A stretch of 64,000 nt of DNA from Candidatus Bathyarchaeota archaeon (GTDB taxonomy: Archaea > Thermoproteota > Bathyarchaeia > 40CM-2-53-6), in the NCBI GenBank assembly GCA_005888745.1, contig VBBS01000033.1, positions 18,128-82,127 on the forward strand. The letters are read 5' to 3'. The notes below the pieces were generated by a model. It ran no database searches. It worked only from the letters and a program-made list of their open reading frames with translations, and had not been told where the DNA came from. The position numbers and the translations under genes are program-made. Positions 17,929 to 28,331 of the stretch are shown piece after piece; position 1 is the first letter of the stretch, and every line of letters starts with the position of its first letter.

Positions 17929-19038
17929 TCAAGACGCTTGAAGGAGTCTTGCTATTTCCGCTTCGAAAACCTCAGGTCGAAACTGCTGCGCCTTAGAAGC
18001 GGAGGCAGCGGAAAACTCTCCACGGAGCCGATCGTTTTCACCAAGCATTGTGATCTGTTGTGCCGCAACAGCTAAGGAACGCCATCGGAAACCCACGTCG
18101 TTAGTTACAATCTCTCTGGGTCCCCCGCTGTCATGGACGATGGGGACGCACCCGGCTGCCATAGCCTCAACGATCGTTATCCCAAAATGCTCGTTCTCAG
18201 CACAATGAATGTACGCCATGGCTCTTCCTAGAAGGTCCTTTATTTTTCTTAGCGGTGAGAGGACGAAGGAAACATTCCCCGGTGCGGTTCTCCTCAGCAT
18301 CTCATAGTAAGAGGAGCTCTCCCCGGAGAGACTTCCTATAGCGATGAATCTTGTCCTAGGAACCATCCGAGCCAATTCAACGAATAAGTGGAACCTCTTT
18401 TCTGGAACAAACCTACCAACCGTTACTACCAAATTCTCCCTTCGCTGGACCGCGCTTAGATCTGAATAGGTTTCGACTGGACAAGGCGGATACACTGTCT
18501 TGGAATCGCGTCCCCACTTTCTCTTCACGAATCCTCGAGTAAAATCCGAGACGCTTAGAAGGACTCTGACGCGGCGAACGCGGTTCCGGTAATAGGCGCT
18601 TGCAGGCCGATAGTACAAGCGCCACATTGGAGAGGACGATGACTGCAAATGAGAGAAGTATTCCGGAAAGTAGCAATACTGTACGACGGGAGCACGTGTT
18701 GAAGGCACGTAACCGATGTCCTGCGTACTTAGCACGATATCGAAGGAATCTGGCGAGACAATACCTCTGATCCGATACCACTGATATGCTAGCCTTTGGT
18801 AGAGCAGAACCCGAGGCCCAAGGACCGGTCTGAAGGGAGGATAATAAGATCGGTTGACGTTATCAAAGAGCCCGGGGCAACCATAAAAGTCCTCGAAACT
18901 CGCCTCGTCGAACCGTTCGCTAACGAGCGAAACGTCGTGGCCGGCCTTGGTCGCAGCAAGGATCGAGTGGATAGCAATTCTCTCGCCACCACCCTTAACA
19001 CTCAGTCGAGGATGTACCAGGAGTACCTTCATGTACAA
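17929..19038 (-). CDS. GT4-family glycosyltransferase (ALG11-like)
   Basis: KGGGERIAIHSI, VGRFVPEKRFHLF, HCAENEHFGITIVEAMAAGCVPIV. Confidence 0.88.
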   Translation of the reverse strand: MYMKVLLVHPRLSVKGGGERIAIHSILAATKAGHDVSLVSERFDEASFEDFYGCPGLFDNVNRSYYPPFRPVLGPRVLLYQRLAYQWYRIRGIVSPDSFDIVLSTQDIGYVPSTRAPVVQYCYFPEYFSHLQSSSSPMWRLYYRPASAYYRNRVRRVRVLLSVSDFTRGFVKRKWGRDSKTVYPPCPVETYSDLSAVQRRENLVVTVGRFVPEKRFHLFVELARMVPRTRFIAIGSLSGESSSYYEMLRRTAPGNVSFVLSPLRKIKDLLGRAMAYIHCAENEHFGITIVEAMAAGCVPIVHDSGGPREIVTNDVGFRWRSLAVAAQQITMLGENDRLRGEFSAASASKAQQFRPEVFEAEIARLLQAS

Positions 19039-19056
19039 ACCGCAGTGATCTGAAAC

Positions 19057-20031
19057 CTAATCGACGCGCCGATTGCTGTTCTTAGACCTCCACATCTCTA
19101 CCGTAAGCTTCAATCCCTCTTGAAGAGTATGCGACGGCTTCCAACCTAGTTCCTTTGATATTTTCGAGTTGTCCAATACTAGATATTGCGGATCCTGCGA
19201 CTTCGGCCGCTGAGGGTAACCGGGCGGATACGATCCAAACACAATCTTACCTTTGAACCCTGTCATCTCGGTCAATATTTTCGCCAACTCAGAGTTTGTA
19301 ACAGGATTGCCGGGTGACACGTTGTAGACTTGGCCTATGGCTTTAGGTAGTTTGGCGGCGAGGATGTAGCTGCTGACGTGGTCTTCTGCAAACATATAGT
19401 CTCGGATCGAGTCTGGAGCTCCAACGTAGCAGGTTTCTCCTACGAGCATTTTTGAGATGAGATACTCGGTGTAGAACCCGCCTTCGCCGGTTCTCCCATA
19501 GCTGTTGATCGGTCGGAGCACGGTTCCCTTTAGATGGTAGACGCGGTCAGCCATCTGAACGTACTGATCGGCGGCGGATTTTGTAACGGCGTAGGGGGAA
19601 GCTGGATTGAGTATGGCATCTTCTGCGATGGGTCTGTTGCCATCTTGCCAGCCGTATACCTCGGCCGTGGAGGCTGCGATCAGTCGTGCGTTAGGCGCTT
19701 CTCGCAAAATCGCGTGAACCAGATTGACCGTTCCCTCGAAGTTTGTTGCGATATATGGATAGGGATCGTCAAAAGACAACCTGACAGGAGTTAGCGCTCC
19801 GAGATGAAAGATTATCTCTGGCTCTGAGGCCTCCACCGCTGATATGATGGAGTGGAAAGTTCCAAGATCTCCTTCTATAAGATGAACTTGGGAAATTACA
19901 TCTCTGATTCTGCTCAGTTCTCTTTCAGACGAGTGCCTGACTAGACCGTGGACGTTGTAGCCGTCCCTAACAAGGCGAGAGGCTAACCTTGAACCTATGA
20001 ATCCCGTTATTCCGGTTATGAGCACGTTCAT
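19057..20031 (-). CDS. NAD-dependent nucleotide-sugar epimerase/dehydratase
   Basis: LITGITGFIGSRLASRL, YAVTKSAADQY. Confidence 0.9.
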   Translation of the reverse strand: MNVLITGITGFIGSRLASRLVRDGYNVHGLVRHSSERELSRIRDVISQVHLIEGDLGTFHSIISAVEASEPEIIFHLGALTPVRLSFDDPYPYIATNFEGTVNLVHAILREAPNARLIAASTAEVYGWQDGNRPIAEDAILNPASPYAVTKSAADQYVQMADRVYHLKGTVLRPINSYGRTGEGGFYTEYLISKMLVGETCYVGAPDSIRDYMFAEDHVSSYILAAKLPKAIGQVYNVSPGNPVTNSELAKILTEMTGFKGKIVFGSYPPGYPQRPKSQDPQYLVLDNSKISKELGWKPSHTLQEGLKLTVEMWRSKNSNRRVD

Positions 20032-20735
20032 ACTGGGCTTCCAACCTTTAGTGCTTCGTCAGCCTCTTCGAGCTCCCTCAACGAGTTAACGGTGATAAAA
20101 GATCCATCGTGCTTGAAGGCTTTTAGCTTATTCATCTGCGCCAGCTTCGGAAAAGTTGTTCTTTCAACATCGCCTTTCCTAGGCATGTACTTCAGCACTT
20201 TCCGATCGAAGACGTATATTCCAGTCGAACAGAAGAAATCTCTCAGAACCGGTTTCTCCACGAAACCTTCGCAGAACCCTTTGGAGCTGATTTTGACGAG
20301 GCCGAAAGGCAGCCTCGGATGCACGACCGCAATTGATGCCAACGCTCCATCCTTCGAGTGGTTGTTGTGGAATGCCCCTAGTCTGAGATCCGTAATTTGG
20401 TCACCGTTAAGCGCAAAGAATGAGGGAGAGTCCACATAACGTGAGATGGCAAGGCGAAATCCCTCGCTCGTTCCGCCCTCCACAGTATGAACGCTGTATC
20501 GAATATCCACGCCAAACTTTCCCCCGCTTCCGAGGTGACGGATTATTTTCTCCTTTAGATAGGCTACACCTATGACTAAGTTCGTGACTCTGTTCTGTTG
20601 GAGCCATTCGATAACCCATTCGAGGAGAGGTTTTCCCCCGACTTTGACCAGTCCTTTCGGAATGTCATGAGTAATCGGTCTTAGTCGGAGTCCTTCTCCA
20701 CCGGAGAGGATCACGGCTGTCTTAGGAGTTGTCAT
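20028..20735 (-). CDS. sugar-phosphate nucleotidyltransferase
   Basis: AVILSGGEGLRLRPITHDIPKGLVKVGGKPLLEWVI. Confidence 0.9.
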   Translation of the reverse strand: MTTPKTAVILSGGEGLRLRPITHDIPKGLVKVGGKPLLEWVIEWLQQNRVTNLVIGVAYLKEKIIRHLGSGGKFGVDIRYSVHTVEGGTSEGFRLAISRYVDSPSFFALNGDQITDLRLGAFHNNHSKDGALASIAVVHPRLPFGLVKISSKGFCEGFVEKPVLRDFFCSTGIYVFDRKVLKYMPRKGDVERTTFPKLAQMNKLKAFKHDGSFITVNSLRELEEADEALKVGSPV

Positions 20736-20849
20736 TCCGATTGACTCACAGCTTCCTGCTAAACGAAAGCAAGAGACTCAGGTTCAATGGTGGGGATCGG
20801 CTCGTTTTGTCTTGATAACTAAGTTTTCGGTCGGAAGGATATTCGGGGA

Positions 20850-21251
20850 CTACTCGATGTTCACAGCAAGCAAATAGACAATGGAGGCGACAACGGCGAA
20901 GAAGGCGAGAGGCACGTACCAAAGAAGTAGACCTCCAATGACCAATACAAGTAGCGCCCCCAGATCCGCTTTGTCCTTTCTCCTTGACAAGTCCACCTTC
21001 CATATGCCCAGGGAATAGAGGCTTACCGCCAGGATCCCTAGCACTGCGGCAACGCTGAAAAAGAGAACCGAGAAGATCGAGCCCCCAATGGGTTTGTCAT
21101 TGGAGATGGTGGGAACTATGCCTACGATGGGTCCGAGAAGGAATCTGAGGCCATAGACCAGGCCGAGGCCGAAAACGACCCAAGCCAAAGGCAGTAGAAA
21201 GAGCCGTTTCTCCAAGTGCTTTCCTGAACTGTCCGCCGACCGATATTTCAT
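20850..21251 (-). CDS. hypothetical membrane protein
   Basis: Several TM segments; start taken at MKYRSADSSG. Confidence 0.55.
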   Translation of the reverse strand: MKYRSADSSGKHLEKRLFLLPLAWVVFGLGLVYGLRFLLGPIVGIVPTISNDKPIGGSIFSVLFFSVAAVLGILAVSLYSLGIWKVDLSRRKDKADLGALLVLVIGGLLLWYVPLAFFAVVASIVYLLAVNIE

Positions 21252-21270
21252 ATAAACGTTAGCGGAGCGT

Positions 21271-21774
21271 ATGATCGAACGAATGATGAACCTCACTAGG
21301 CTGATTTTTAGAAGCTGGTACTATTTTCGAATTGGTTATGGAACCTATGTCGCGTTCCCACTTGGCTTCGCTAGTACTATGATCGTGATTTATGAGCTTG
21401 CTCTGAAAGATGTCCCTCAAGTCCATGACTACTTTCCGCATTTGTACATCTTTGGCATAATCGCCCTATTGATCATAGGTCCAATTAGCATCTACGCTGG
21501 ACTCTACCACATAAAACGGACAGGGGCATACTCCGCGGAAGCTTCCGTACTTACCGAATCAAATCCTTACGTCTATAGGGCCATACCTGGCAAAGAGCGC
21601 GAGGTCTTCCTCCCGTTGATGATGCTCACCGCAAAGGGACTGGCAAAAATGATGGAGCAGCAACACTCAATGACCCTGGAGGAGCAAAGGGAATTCCAGA
21701 CCGTTCTCGACAAAGCGAATTCCCTGTTGAAAGGCGCCTCAATTGGACGGCCGAAAGATAAGCAAAAGGACTAA
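21271..21774 (+). CDS. hypothetical membrane protein
   Basis: 167 aa, TM segments then soluble C-terminus. Confidence 0.55.
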   Translation: MIERMMNLTRLIFRSWYYFRIGYGTYVAFPLGFASTMIVIYELALKDVPQVHDYFPHLYIFGIIALLIIGPISIYAGLYHIKRTGAYSAEASVLTESNPYVYRAIPGKEREVFLPLMMLTAKGLAKMMEQQHSMTLEEQREFQTVLDKANSLLKGASIGRPKDKQKD

Positions 21775-21857
21775 CCTATGCTTTGGGCCGTGTTAGACGT
21801 TCTCGAGTAACAAAGGGATAATTAGCAGTCCGGACCGGACCCAGCGACTGGAAGCAG

Positions 21858-22121
21858 ATGAGCGAAGACCTTCCTCAAGCAAAGTATGTTGTGGAAGTCA
21901 CCGTTCCCGAAAAAAGCCCGCCAACCCCAAAACAGTGTATTCAAGATCTAAAAGGCGTCGTCGGAGGCAAACAGCTAGCTAGAATGAAGAAGGAAGCTGT
22001 CGACTGTCCAGTGCTCTCGAAGACCGTTTCTTTTGCGCAGTGTTTCGCATGTCCCAACTTTATTCGGCGAGTGAAAGGGAACGTTGACTGTAGAGGTTTC
22101 CCCCTGCCAACGTCTACTTGA
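21858..22121 (+). CDS. hypothetical Cys-containing protein
   Basis: 87 aa ORF; C-x(n)-CFAC motif. Confidence 0.5.
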   Translation: MSEDLPQAKYVVEVTVPEKSPPTPKQCIQDLKGVVGGKQLARMKKEAVDCPVLSKTVSFAQCFACPNFIRRVKGNVDCRGFPLPTST

Positions 22122-22157
22122 AAGCTGTCGATTCCTAGGGCCAAGGCGACTCCAGGA

Positions 22158-22955
22158 TTGAACGACGAAGCCCAAAAACTCATGGAAGAACTCGGTTTCT
22201 CGAAAGAAGGATGCTCAATCTATTTCTCCCTCCTAGAGAAGCCCTCAGGTGAGACTATCGAGCAGATTCTGGCTCATTCAAGCTTCTCATCGCGCGAGGC
22301 TGAAAGGGCGGTCAAGGAGCTTGTCGAGAAGGGTATTGTCAGGGTTAGCAGCAACAAGCTCGAAGCGTCAGAGCCCAAGCAGTTCGTAGCTAGGATTCAG
22401 GACATGAAAAGGACAGAGATGTCAAGAGATCTTGACACCTTAAACGCTAAGAGTACACGATTGTTGTCCTTGCTGGAACCCCAGTATTGGGAGCTGCGAC
22501 TCGGGATCAAACCGGAGGACCTTCTGGAACCGTTGCCGACGCTTGAAGAGATGGAGATCAGGACGGTCAAAGTGATCGCCAACGCTTCTAGAAAAATCTG
22601 GATCTCAGCGGAAACGTTTGGCTGGTTCGGGAAGGTCAAAGAAGAAGTCTATCGCGCAATAGAGAGAAAGGTGAAATTTCGACTCCTGATGACCGCGAAA
22701 GATCCTGAGGCAGTCTCAAGGGCCCGCGAGGCAATAGGATTGGGCATAGAGGTCCGACAACCCAGGGAAGATTGGTATCCTGTAAGAGGCACATTGTCAG
22801 ACGACAATGAGCTCGTGTTTCTCATATGGGCCACAAACGAGAGAAATGGCCGACGGCCAAAGTTTTTCCGGCCACACTTCACCAAGAACGACGGGATGAT
22901 ACGGGTCTTCGCCGACGCGTTTGACAAACGCTGGTCGGACGCAAGTCCAATCTAG
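22158..22955 (+). CDS. TrmB-family transcriptional regulator
   Basis: N-terminal wHTH LMEELGFSKEGCSIYFSLLEKPSG... plus PLD-like effector domain; TTG start. Confidence 0.8.
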   Translation: MNDEAQKLMEELGFSKEGCSIYFSLLEKPSGETIEQILAHSSFSSREAERAVKELVEKGIVRVSSNKLEASEPKQFVARIQDMKRTEMSRDLDTLNAKSTRLLSLLEPQYWELRLGIKPEDLLEPLPTLEEMEIRTVKVIANASRKIWISAETFGWFGKVKEEVYRAIERKVKFRLLMTAKDPEAVSRAREAIGLGIEVRQPREDWYPVRGTLSDDNELVFLIWATNERNGRRPKFFRPHFTKNDGMIRVFADAFDKRWSDASPI

Positions 22956-22991
22956 AGAACAGCTGACGGGAACCGCGGATTGATCCACATT

Positions 22992-23007
22992 TGTGCACTA
23001 CTGCACA
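22992..23007. promoter_or_regulatory. palindrome TGTGCA-CTAC-TGCACA flanked by direct repeats CGGATTGAT
   Basis: Read directly, between the TrmB-like gene and a small ORF. Confidence 0.5.
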
Positions 23008-23041
23008 GACTCCGGATTGATGCCTATGTTACGTATCGGGA

Positions 23042-23218
23042 ATGACTTCTTGGCATGACCTAAACAACCCACCCTTGTCGAGTATAGCCCAATGCTGCCC
23101 AGGCGATTGCAACGTGCCTGAAAACGAGCTTGCTTCTGGCATGAATATTGGGCGGGACAGGGGGCGACAGCTCCGAAGGAAGTTCAAGAGAGTTCACCCG
23201 GGGGCGCTCACAGATTGA
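23042..23218 (+). CDS. 58-aa Cys/Arg-rich small protein (candidate)
   Basis: MTSWHDLNNPPLSSIAQCCPGDCNVPENELASGMNIGRDRGRQLRRKFKRVHPGALTD. Confidence 0.45.
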   Translation: MTSWHDLNNPPLSSIAQCCPGDCNVPENELASGMNIGRDRGRQLRRKFKRVHPGALTD

Positions 23219-23247
23219 AGATCAAGACGTGTTTCCGGCGAATTCCA

Positions 23248-24600
23248 TCACGTTACCGCCTTCAGCACTAGTGGTCGAAATTCGTCTAGTATCTCTTGGA
23301 CTTGGCTCTCAGTCTTCGCTTCAACGTAAATCCTAAGCAAAGGCTCGGTACCACTGGCCCGAATCAGAACCCATCCTCGTCCATCTAGGTCAACTCGTAC
23401 ACCGTCGAGGTTGCTGGATATCCTGCCTTTGAGCCTAGCCTTTAGGGCCTTGATTGCGCGGTTCTTTGCTCCTTCCTTGCAGGGAATTTTCTCTTTGACC
23501 ATATAGAACTTGGGGAGCCCATCAAGTAACTTGGAAAGAGATCTACCATTCTTGATCATGGTATTCACAATTAGGACTGCGGCGATTGTTCCGTCCCTGA
23601 CGGGATGATGGGGAGCGTAGAAGATACCACCGTTTTCCTCACCACCCAGCAACGCGCCTACTTTTGCGACTGTTCTTGAGACCTCGATACTTCCGACCTT
23701 AGTCAGCATAAGTTTGCCCTTTCTCTTGCTAGCAATCTCCGATACCACCATCGAGGTGTTGATGGGTGTTACAACCCTCGCGCCGGGATGATCCCTCAAT
23801 AGCTCGTCCTCGATAAGTGCAAGAGTCCGATCTCCCGGTTGAACTATGCCCTTCTCGTCGACAAAGATCGCCCTATCGCCGTCCCCATCATGAGCAATTC
23901 CTAGGTCGGCCTTTTCCTCTCTGACAATCCTCGAGAGGGCTCCGAGGTTTTCGGGCCGCGGCTCCGAATTCCGACCGGGAAACTTGCCATCAATGGCATC
24001 ATTGATACCAATCACATGGGCTCCAAGCTTCCTTAGCAACCTCGGGGTGGTAAGTTCAGCGACTCCATTACCGGTATCGATGACAATCTTAAGATCTCTG
24101 ATTTCGTCCCTAGGTAGGACATGGGTTTCGACTTTCTCTAAATAGGACTTTATTCCATCCTCTTTTCTCACCCGCTGACCTGGCTGACGACTGGCGCGCC
24201 ATTTATCTCGATGAATGAGTAGCTCCATTTTTTCCTCTTTTGAACGATTGATCTCGATCCCGTCAGAATCAACTACCTTGAATCCGTTGTACTCAGGCGG
24301 GTTGTGACTTGCAGTAATCATCACTCCGGCCGAAGACGAAGTATTCTTCACCAGATATTCCAACGCTGGCGTTGTGATCAAACCAAGATCTTCCACATCG
24401 TTCCCTCGTGCAAGTAGACCCGCCGCTACCCCTTCGAGAAGCACAGGACTAGAAATCCGACCGTCCATGCCAACCAGCATTTTGTACCTAGGAAAGAGCG
24501 TTGCAAAGGCTGAACCGACACGGAAAGCTAGGGCGAAGTCAATCTCCTTACCGGCGAGCCCCCTAATCCCGTTGGTTCCGAAGAGTCTTGGTGCCTTCAA
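23248..24600 (-). CDS. glmM: phosphoglucosamine mutase / phosphomannomutase
   Basis: FGTNGIRG, ITASHNPPEYNG, DGDGDRAIFVD, ASGTEPLLRIYVEA. Confidence 0.92.
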   Translation of the reverse strand: MKAPRLFGTNGIRGLAGKEIDFALAFRVGSAFATLFPRYKMLVGMDGRISSPVLLEGVAAGLLARGNDVEDLGLITTPALEYLVKNTSSSAGVMITASHNPPEYNGFKVVDSDGIEINRSKEEKMELLIHRDKWRASRQPGQRVRKEDGIKSYLEKVETHVLPRDEIRDLKIVIDTGNGVAELTTPRLLRKLGAHVIGINDAIDGKFPGRNSEPRPENLGALSRIVREEKADLGIAHDGDGDRAIFVDEKGIVQPGDRTLALIEDELLRDHPGARVVTPINTSMVVSEIASKRKGKLMLTKVGSIEVSRTVAKVGALLGGEENGGIFYAPHHPVRDGTIAAVLIVNTMIKNGRSLSKLLDGLPKFYMVKEKIPCKEGAKNRAIKALKARLKGRISSNLDGVRVDLDGRGWVLIRASGTEPLLRIYVEAKTESQVQEILDEFRPLVLKAVT

Positions 24601-24627
24601 TCCTTGGCTAACTCCTTCGCTTCCATT

Positions 24628-25683
24628 CTAGCAGAGAATAAGCGAGTTCGGAGACAATATTGACCCCTCGGGGAGGGTTAACTGTCCAGCTATTATTGAC
24701 CCATTCCCTATTCTCGATCGCTTACCGATTACTACCCTCTCACCAATTATCGAGCCTTCGACAGTAGCCTTCTCACCAATCGATGTTTCTTCAAATATTA
24801 TTGAATTCCGCACGATTGCCTCATCTCCAACACTCACGTTGTCGCTGAGAATCGCGAGAGGGCCCACCTTCGCGCCCACTCCTATGTGCGTCCGTGTGCC
24901 TAAATACGAGGGACGTAAAATCTCCCCCCCGTCTTCGCTTGCAACGGGTTTTGCGGCCTTTAGCTCTTGCTTCTCCAGGAGCTCATGGTTGGCTCGCACA
25001 TATTCTGAAACTCTTCCGATGTCATACCAGAATCCCTTGTGCATCCACGACTGCATTCGCCCATTCCGAACTAACTTAGGGAAAACTTCCTTCTCCAGAC
25101 TGACTGACCGGCCGCCCGGTATCGAATCAATAACGCCGGGACTGAGCACGTAAACTCCGGCATTCACATGACTCGTAGCCGAGAGAACCGCCGATTTTTC
25201 CTCGAATTTTTTCACCTTTCCGTTAGGATCGGTCAAGACTGAGCCGTAAGGAGACGGGTCAGGGACGGAGACCAACGCGATTGTTGCCTCTGCATTCGTC
25301 TCTTCGTGCACCGCTAGCATGTGTCTAATCTCGATATCGCTCACTATGTCACCGTTTGCGACAAAGAACGGGTCGTCCCTGCCCAGAAGATTAGCCGCAA
25401 GCCGAATCGGACCTGCAGTTCCCAGCGGCGTTTCTTCTACTGAAAACTTGACAGGCACGCCTGCAACATGGTGACCTACTTCGATCTTCAACTTATCTGA
25501 AAGGTGATTGACTGCTAGGATTATCTGATTAATCCCACCGGAGCTGAGCCAGCGTGCCATCGACTCAACAAGCGGCATGCCAACGATCGGAAATAACAAC
25601 TTTGGCTTAGAGCAGCTGAGTGGTCGGAGTCTTGTTGCAAAACCTCCAGCAAGTATCAATCCTCTCAAGTGTATCCTAAGCAA
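24628..25683 (-). CDS. sugar-1-phosphate nucleotidyltransferase with left-handed beta-helix
   Basis: LILAGGFATRLRPLSCSKPKLLFPI plus hexapeptide repeats. Confidence 0.9.
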   Translation of the reverse strand: MLRIHLRGLILAGGFATRLRPLSCSKPKLLFPIVGMPLVESMARWLSSGGINQIILAVNHLSDKLKIEVGHHVAGVPVKFSVEETPLGTAGPIRLAANLLGRDDPFFVANGDIVSDIEIRHMLAVHEETNAEATIALVSVPDPSPYGSVLTDPNGKVKKFEEKSAVLSATSHVNAGVYVLSPGVIDSIPGGRSVSLEKEVFPKLVRNGRMQSWMHKGFWYDIGRVSEYVRANHELLEKQELKAAKPVASEDGGEILRPSYLGTRTHIGVGAKVGPLAILSDNVSVGDEAIVRNSIIFEETSIGEKATVEGSIIGERVVIGKRSRIGNGSIIAGQLTLPEGSILSPNSLILC

Positions 25684-25743
25684 CCCGTGAACTTTCCGTT
25701 CGTTAGTCCCCTATATTGTCTTTAGAGCCGGACACAGAATAGT

Positions 25744-26703
25744 TTGGAACTACCGATGTCCAAGAGAGGAGCCTTACAATGGTCTCCAAGAGTGATCCTT
25801 ACGGTCAAGACTGGATTGTCATTTTCGCCCTGTCAGATTACTGGCTTCTTTAGCATACATGACACTCCAAGCGACCCTCTAAAGATCGGATCGACCGGGG
25901 CTGGAGTGAACCTTCAACATGGAGTGACGACTTCGGTAAGAATTACTCGGGCGTCGCGAACGAAACTTTCTATCTCATTTAATGGAAAGCCACTCGCCAA
26001 CCCAGTCGTTTCGAGAACCGTTGCTCGAGAACATCTAGAAAGATCGTCAAAAACATTGAGAGTGAACGTCTCTCACAATGGGATCCTCCCAATGGGTTGC
26101 GGCTACGGAACCAGCGGCGCAGGAGCGCTAAGTCTATCTCTGGCGCTTAACGAGGCGCTGGGTTCCCACCTTAGCGAGCTTGAGGCAGCACAGATCGCAC
26201 ACAAAGTCGAGGTGAAGCACAAGACTGGTCTTGGAACAGTTACTTCCGCGTTCTATGGAGGACTGTTGATACGGACCCGTCCCGGAGCACCGGGAATCGC
26301 AGAGGTCAAGAAAATCATTCCCCCGTCCTCACTAAGAGTTGTGTCAGGTGCGTTCGGACGGATATCGACGGCGGACATTCTAACTGACAGAGTCTTGAGG
26401 AAGAGAGTCAACCTATGCGGACGAGGATTAGTCTCGCTTCAAGTTAGGAGCCCTGAATCTAATACTTTCATCAAATTATCGCGAAGGTTCGCGGATTGCC
26501 TAGGAATATTCTCTCCGCGACTGCGCGGAGCTATCGCAAACATGCAGAGGAGGCAGATAACCTCTAGTATGATGATGATTGGGGAATCACTGTTCACGGT
26601 AGTTAGCAGAGACCGCGTCCCTGAGGCAAAGGCGACCATCATATCCAGTGGTCTCATTCCGGTAGTTAGCAAGATCTCTAGACATGGAGCTGTTGTGTTT
26701 TGA
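25744..26703 (+). CDS. pantoate kinase (GHMP)
   Basis: GILPMGCGYGTSGAGALSLSLALNEALG; followed by phosphopantoate synthetase. Confidence 0.88.
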   Translation: MELPMSKRGALQWSPRVILTVKTGLSFSPCQITGFFSIHDTPSDPLKIGSTGAGVNLQHGVTTSVRITRASRTKLSISFNGKPLANPVVSRTVAREHLERSSKTLRVNVSHNGILPMGCGYGTSGAGALSLSLALNEALGSHLSELEAAQIAHKVEVKHKTGLGTVTSAFYGGLLIRTRPGAPGIAEVKKIIPPSSLRVVSGAFGRISTADILTDRVLRKRVNLCGRGLVSLQVRSPESNTFIKLSRRFADCLGIFSPRLRGAIANMQRRQITSSMMMIGESLFTVVSRDRVPEAKATIISSGLIPVVSKISRHGAVVF

Positions 26704-27455
26704 AAATATCACGTAACCATCCACGTTTTAGATCGCTCGAGACTAGAGAGCGATTGGTCCGAGGATTTCAAAGTGGGATCGTAGCCCAGCAGGGCTTGAT
26801 CGCCCACGGCCGCGGAGAGGCGTTCGATTATCTGTTCGGTGAGACCACACCAAAATCTTCTCGACTCGCAACCAAGGCTGCAGTCGCGCTTCTATTGGGA
26901 GCAAGAAACCCCGTCATATCCATCAATGGCAATACTGCAGCATTAGTACCGCAGGATATCGTCAAACTAGCACGTTCAGTCCCTGCTGTCCTTGAGGTAA
27001 ATCTGTTTCACAGAAGCCTCGCGCGCGAGCGAAGAATCGCTTCTTTGCTCAAGCGCAACGGAGCAGATCAAGTCCTGGGGTTGGAGGCAAAGGCAAGAAT
27101 GAGGATCCGAGGAGTGGCAAGCCCAAGGCGGAGCGTCGATGCACATGGAATAGGTAACGCGGATGTTGTATTGATCCCGCTTGAAGATGGTGATCGAGCT
27201 GAAGCACTCAGAAAGGCCGGGAAGGCCGTGATCGCGATAGACCTCAATCCAATGTCGCGAACCTCCCGGTCCGCAAATGTCACCATTGTGGATAACATTA
27301 TCAGAGCTGTTCCCGAACTGCTTCGGATCACGCTAAGAATGAAACCTCTTTCGAAGTCTAGATTATCTGCGATAGTTTCGAACTTTGACAATGGTAAAAA
27401 TCTTGGAAAAGCGATGCAAGACATGATCCACTACATGCAAGGATGGGAAGCCTAG
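26700..27455 (+). CDS. 4-phosphopantoate--beta-alanine ligase
   Basis: HPRFRSLETRERLVRGFQSGIVAQQGLIAHGRGEAFDYLFGE. Confidence 0.92.
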   Translation: MKISRNHPRFRSLETRERLVRGFQSGIVAQQGLIAHGRGEAFDYLFGETTPKSSRLATKAAVALLLGARNPVISINGNTAALVPQDIVKLARSVPAVLEVNLFHRSLARERRIASLLKRNGADQVLGLEAKARMRIRGVASPRRSVDAHGIGNADVVLIPLEDGDRAEALRKAGKAVIAIDLNPMSRTSRSANVTIVDNIIRAVPELLRITLRMKPLSKSRLSAIVSNFDNGKNLGKAMQDMIHYMQGWEA

Positions 27456-28327
27456 ACTTGAGCGAAAATTCGATCACAGAAAGAAAAAAGGTAACGGTTG
27501 CCGACCTCTCGAAAATGAAGACACAGGGTCAGAGGATCGTAATGCTAACTTCATATGACTACCCCACTTCGATTATCGCGGATGATGTCGGAGTCGACTC
27601 GATCCTCGTCGGAGACTCGTACGGAATGGTGGTTCTGGGCTACGATACAACCATTCCTGTAACAATAGAAGAACTCATACCAGTATGCCAAGCAGTGAAG
27701 AGAGGCGCGAGCCATCCACTTCTGATCGGCGACATGCCATTCCTAAGCTTCCAAGTCTCTGAAGAGGATGCAATAAGAAACGCGGGGCGCTTTATCAAAG
27801 AAGGAAGAATGGAAGCTGTCAAGATCGAAGGAGGAAAAGAAATGGCGCACATAGCCAAGGCCGTCGCAAACGCAGGGATACCTGTGCTCGGACACATTGG
27901 CCTAACCCCGCAAACTGCAACTCTCCACGGAGGATATAGAATTCAGGGCAAAAACGCTCGCTCCGGTAATGGACTGATCGACGATGCTAAGTCGTTGGAA
28001 GACGCGGGAGTGTTCGGAATTGTCCTTGAGATGATAACAGAAGAGGTAGCTAGGGCTATCACGGAGACCGTATCGGTTCCAACCATTGGCATCGGTTCAG
28101 GCAGATACTGCGATGGTCAAGTCTTGGTATTACACGACATTCTGGGGCTATATCCGAGGTTTGTGCCAAAATTCGCGAAGCGGTATACTGACCTCGCATC
28201 ATCGATAAGAGGAGCCGTTAAGGAGTACGCCTCAGAGGTCCGACTGGGCATCTTTCCCGAAGAGAAGCATGTCTTCAAGATGGACAACTCGGAACGAGAC
28301 AAGCTAGAAGCACGCCAGAAGTCCTGA
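27443..28327 (+). CDS. panB: 3-methyl-2-oxobutanoate hydroxymethyltransferase
   Basis: MLTSYDYPTSIIADDVGVDSILVGDSYGMVVLGYDTTIPVT. Confidence 0.96.
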   Translation: MGSLDLSENSITERKKVTVADLSKMKTQGQRIVMLTSYDYPTSIIADDVGVDSILVGDSYGMVVLGYDTTIPVTIEELIPVCQAVKRGASHPLLIGDMPFLSFQVSEEDAIRNAGRFIKEGRMEAVKIEGGKEMAHIAKAVANAGIPVLGHIGLTPQTATLHGGYRIQGKNARSGNGLIDDAKSLEDAGVFGIVLEMITEEVARAITETVSVPTIGIGSGRYCDGQVLVLHDILGLYPRFVPKFAKRYTDLASSIRGAVKEYASEVRLGIFPEEKHVFKMDNSERDKLEARQKS

Positions 28328-28331
28328 AAGC

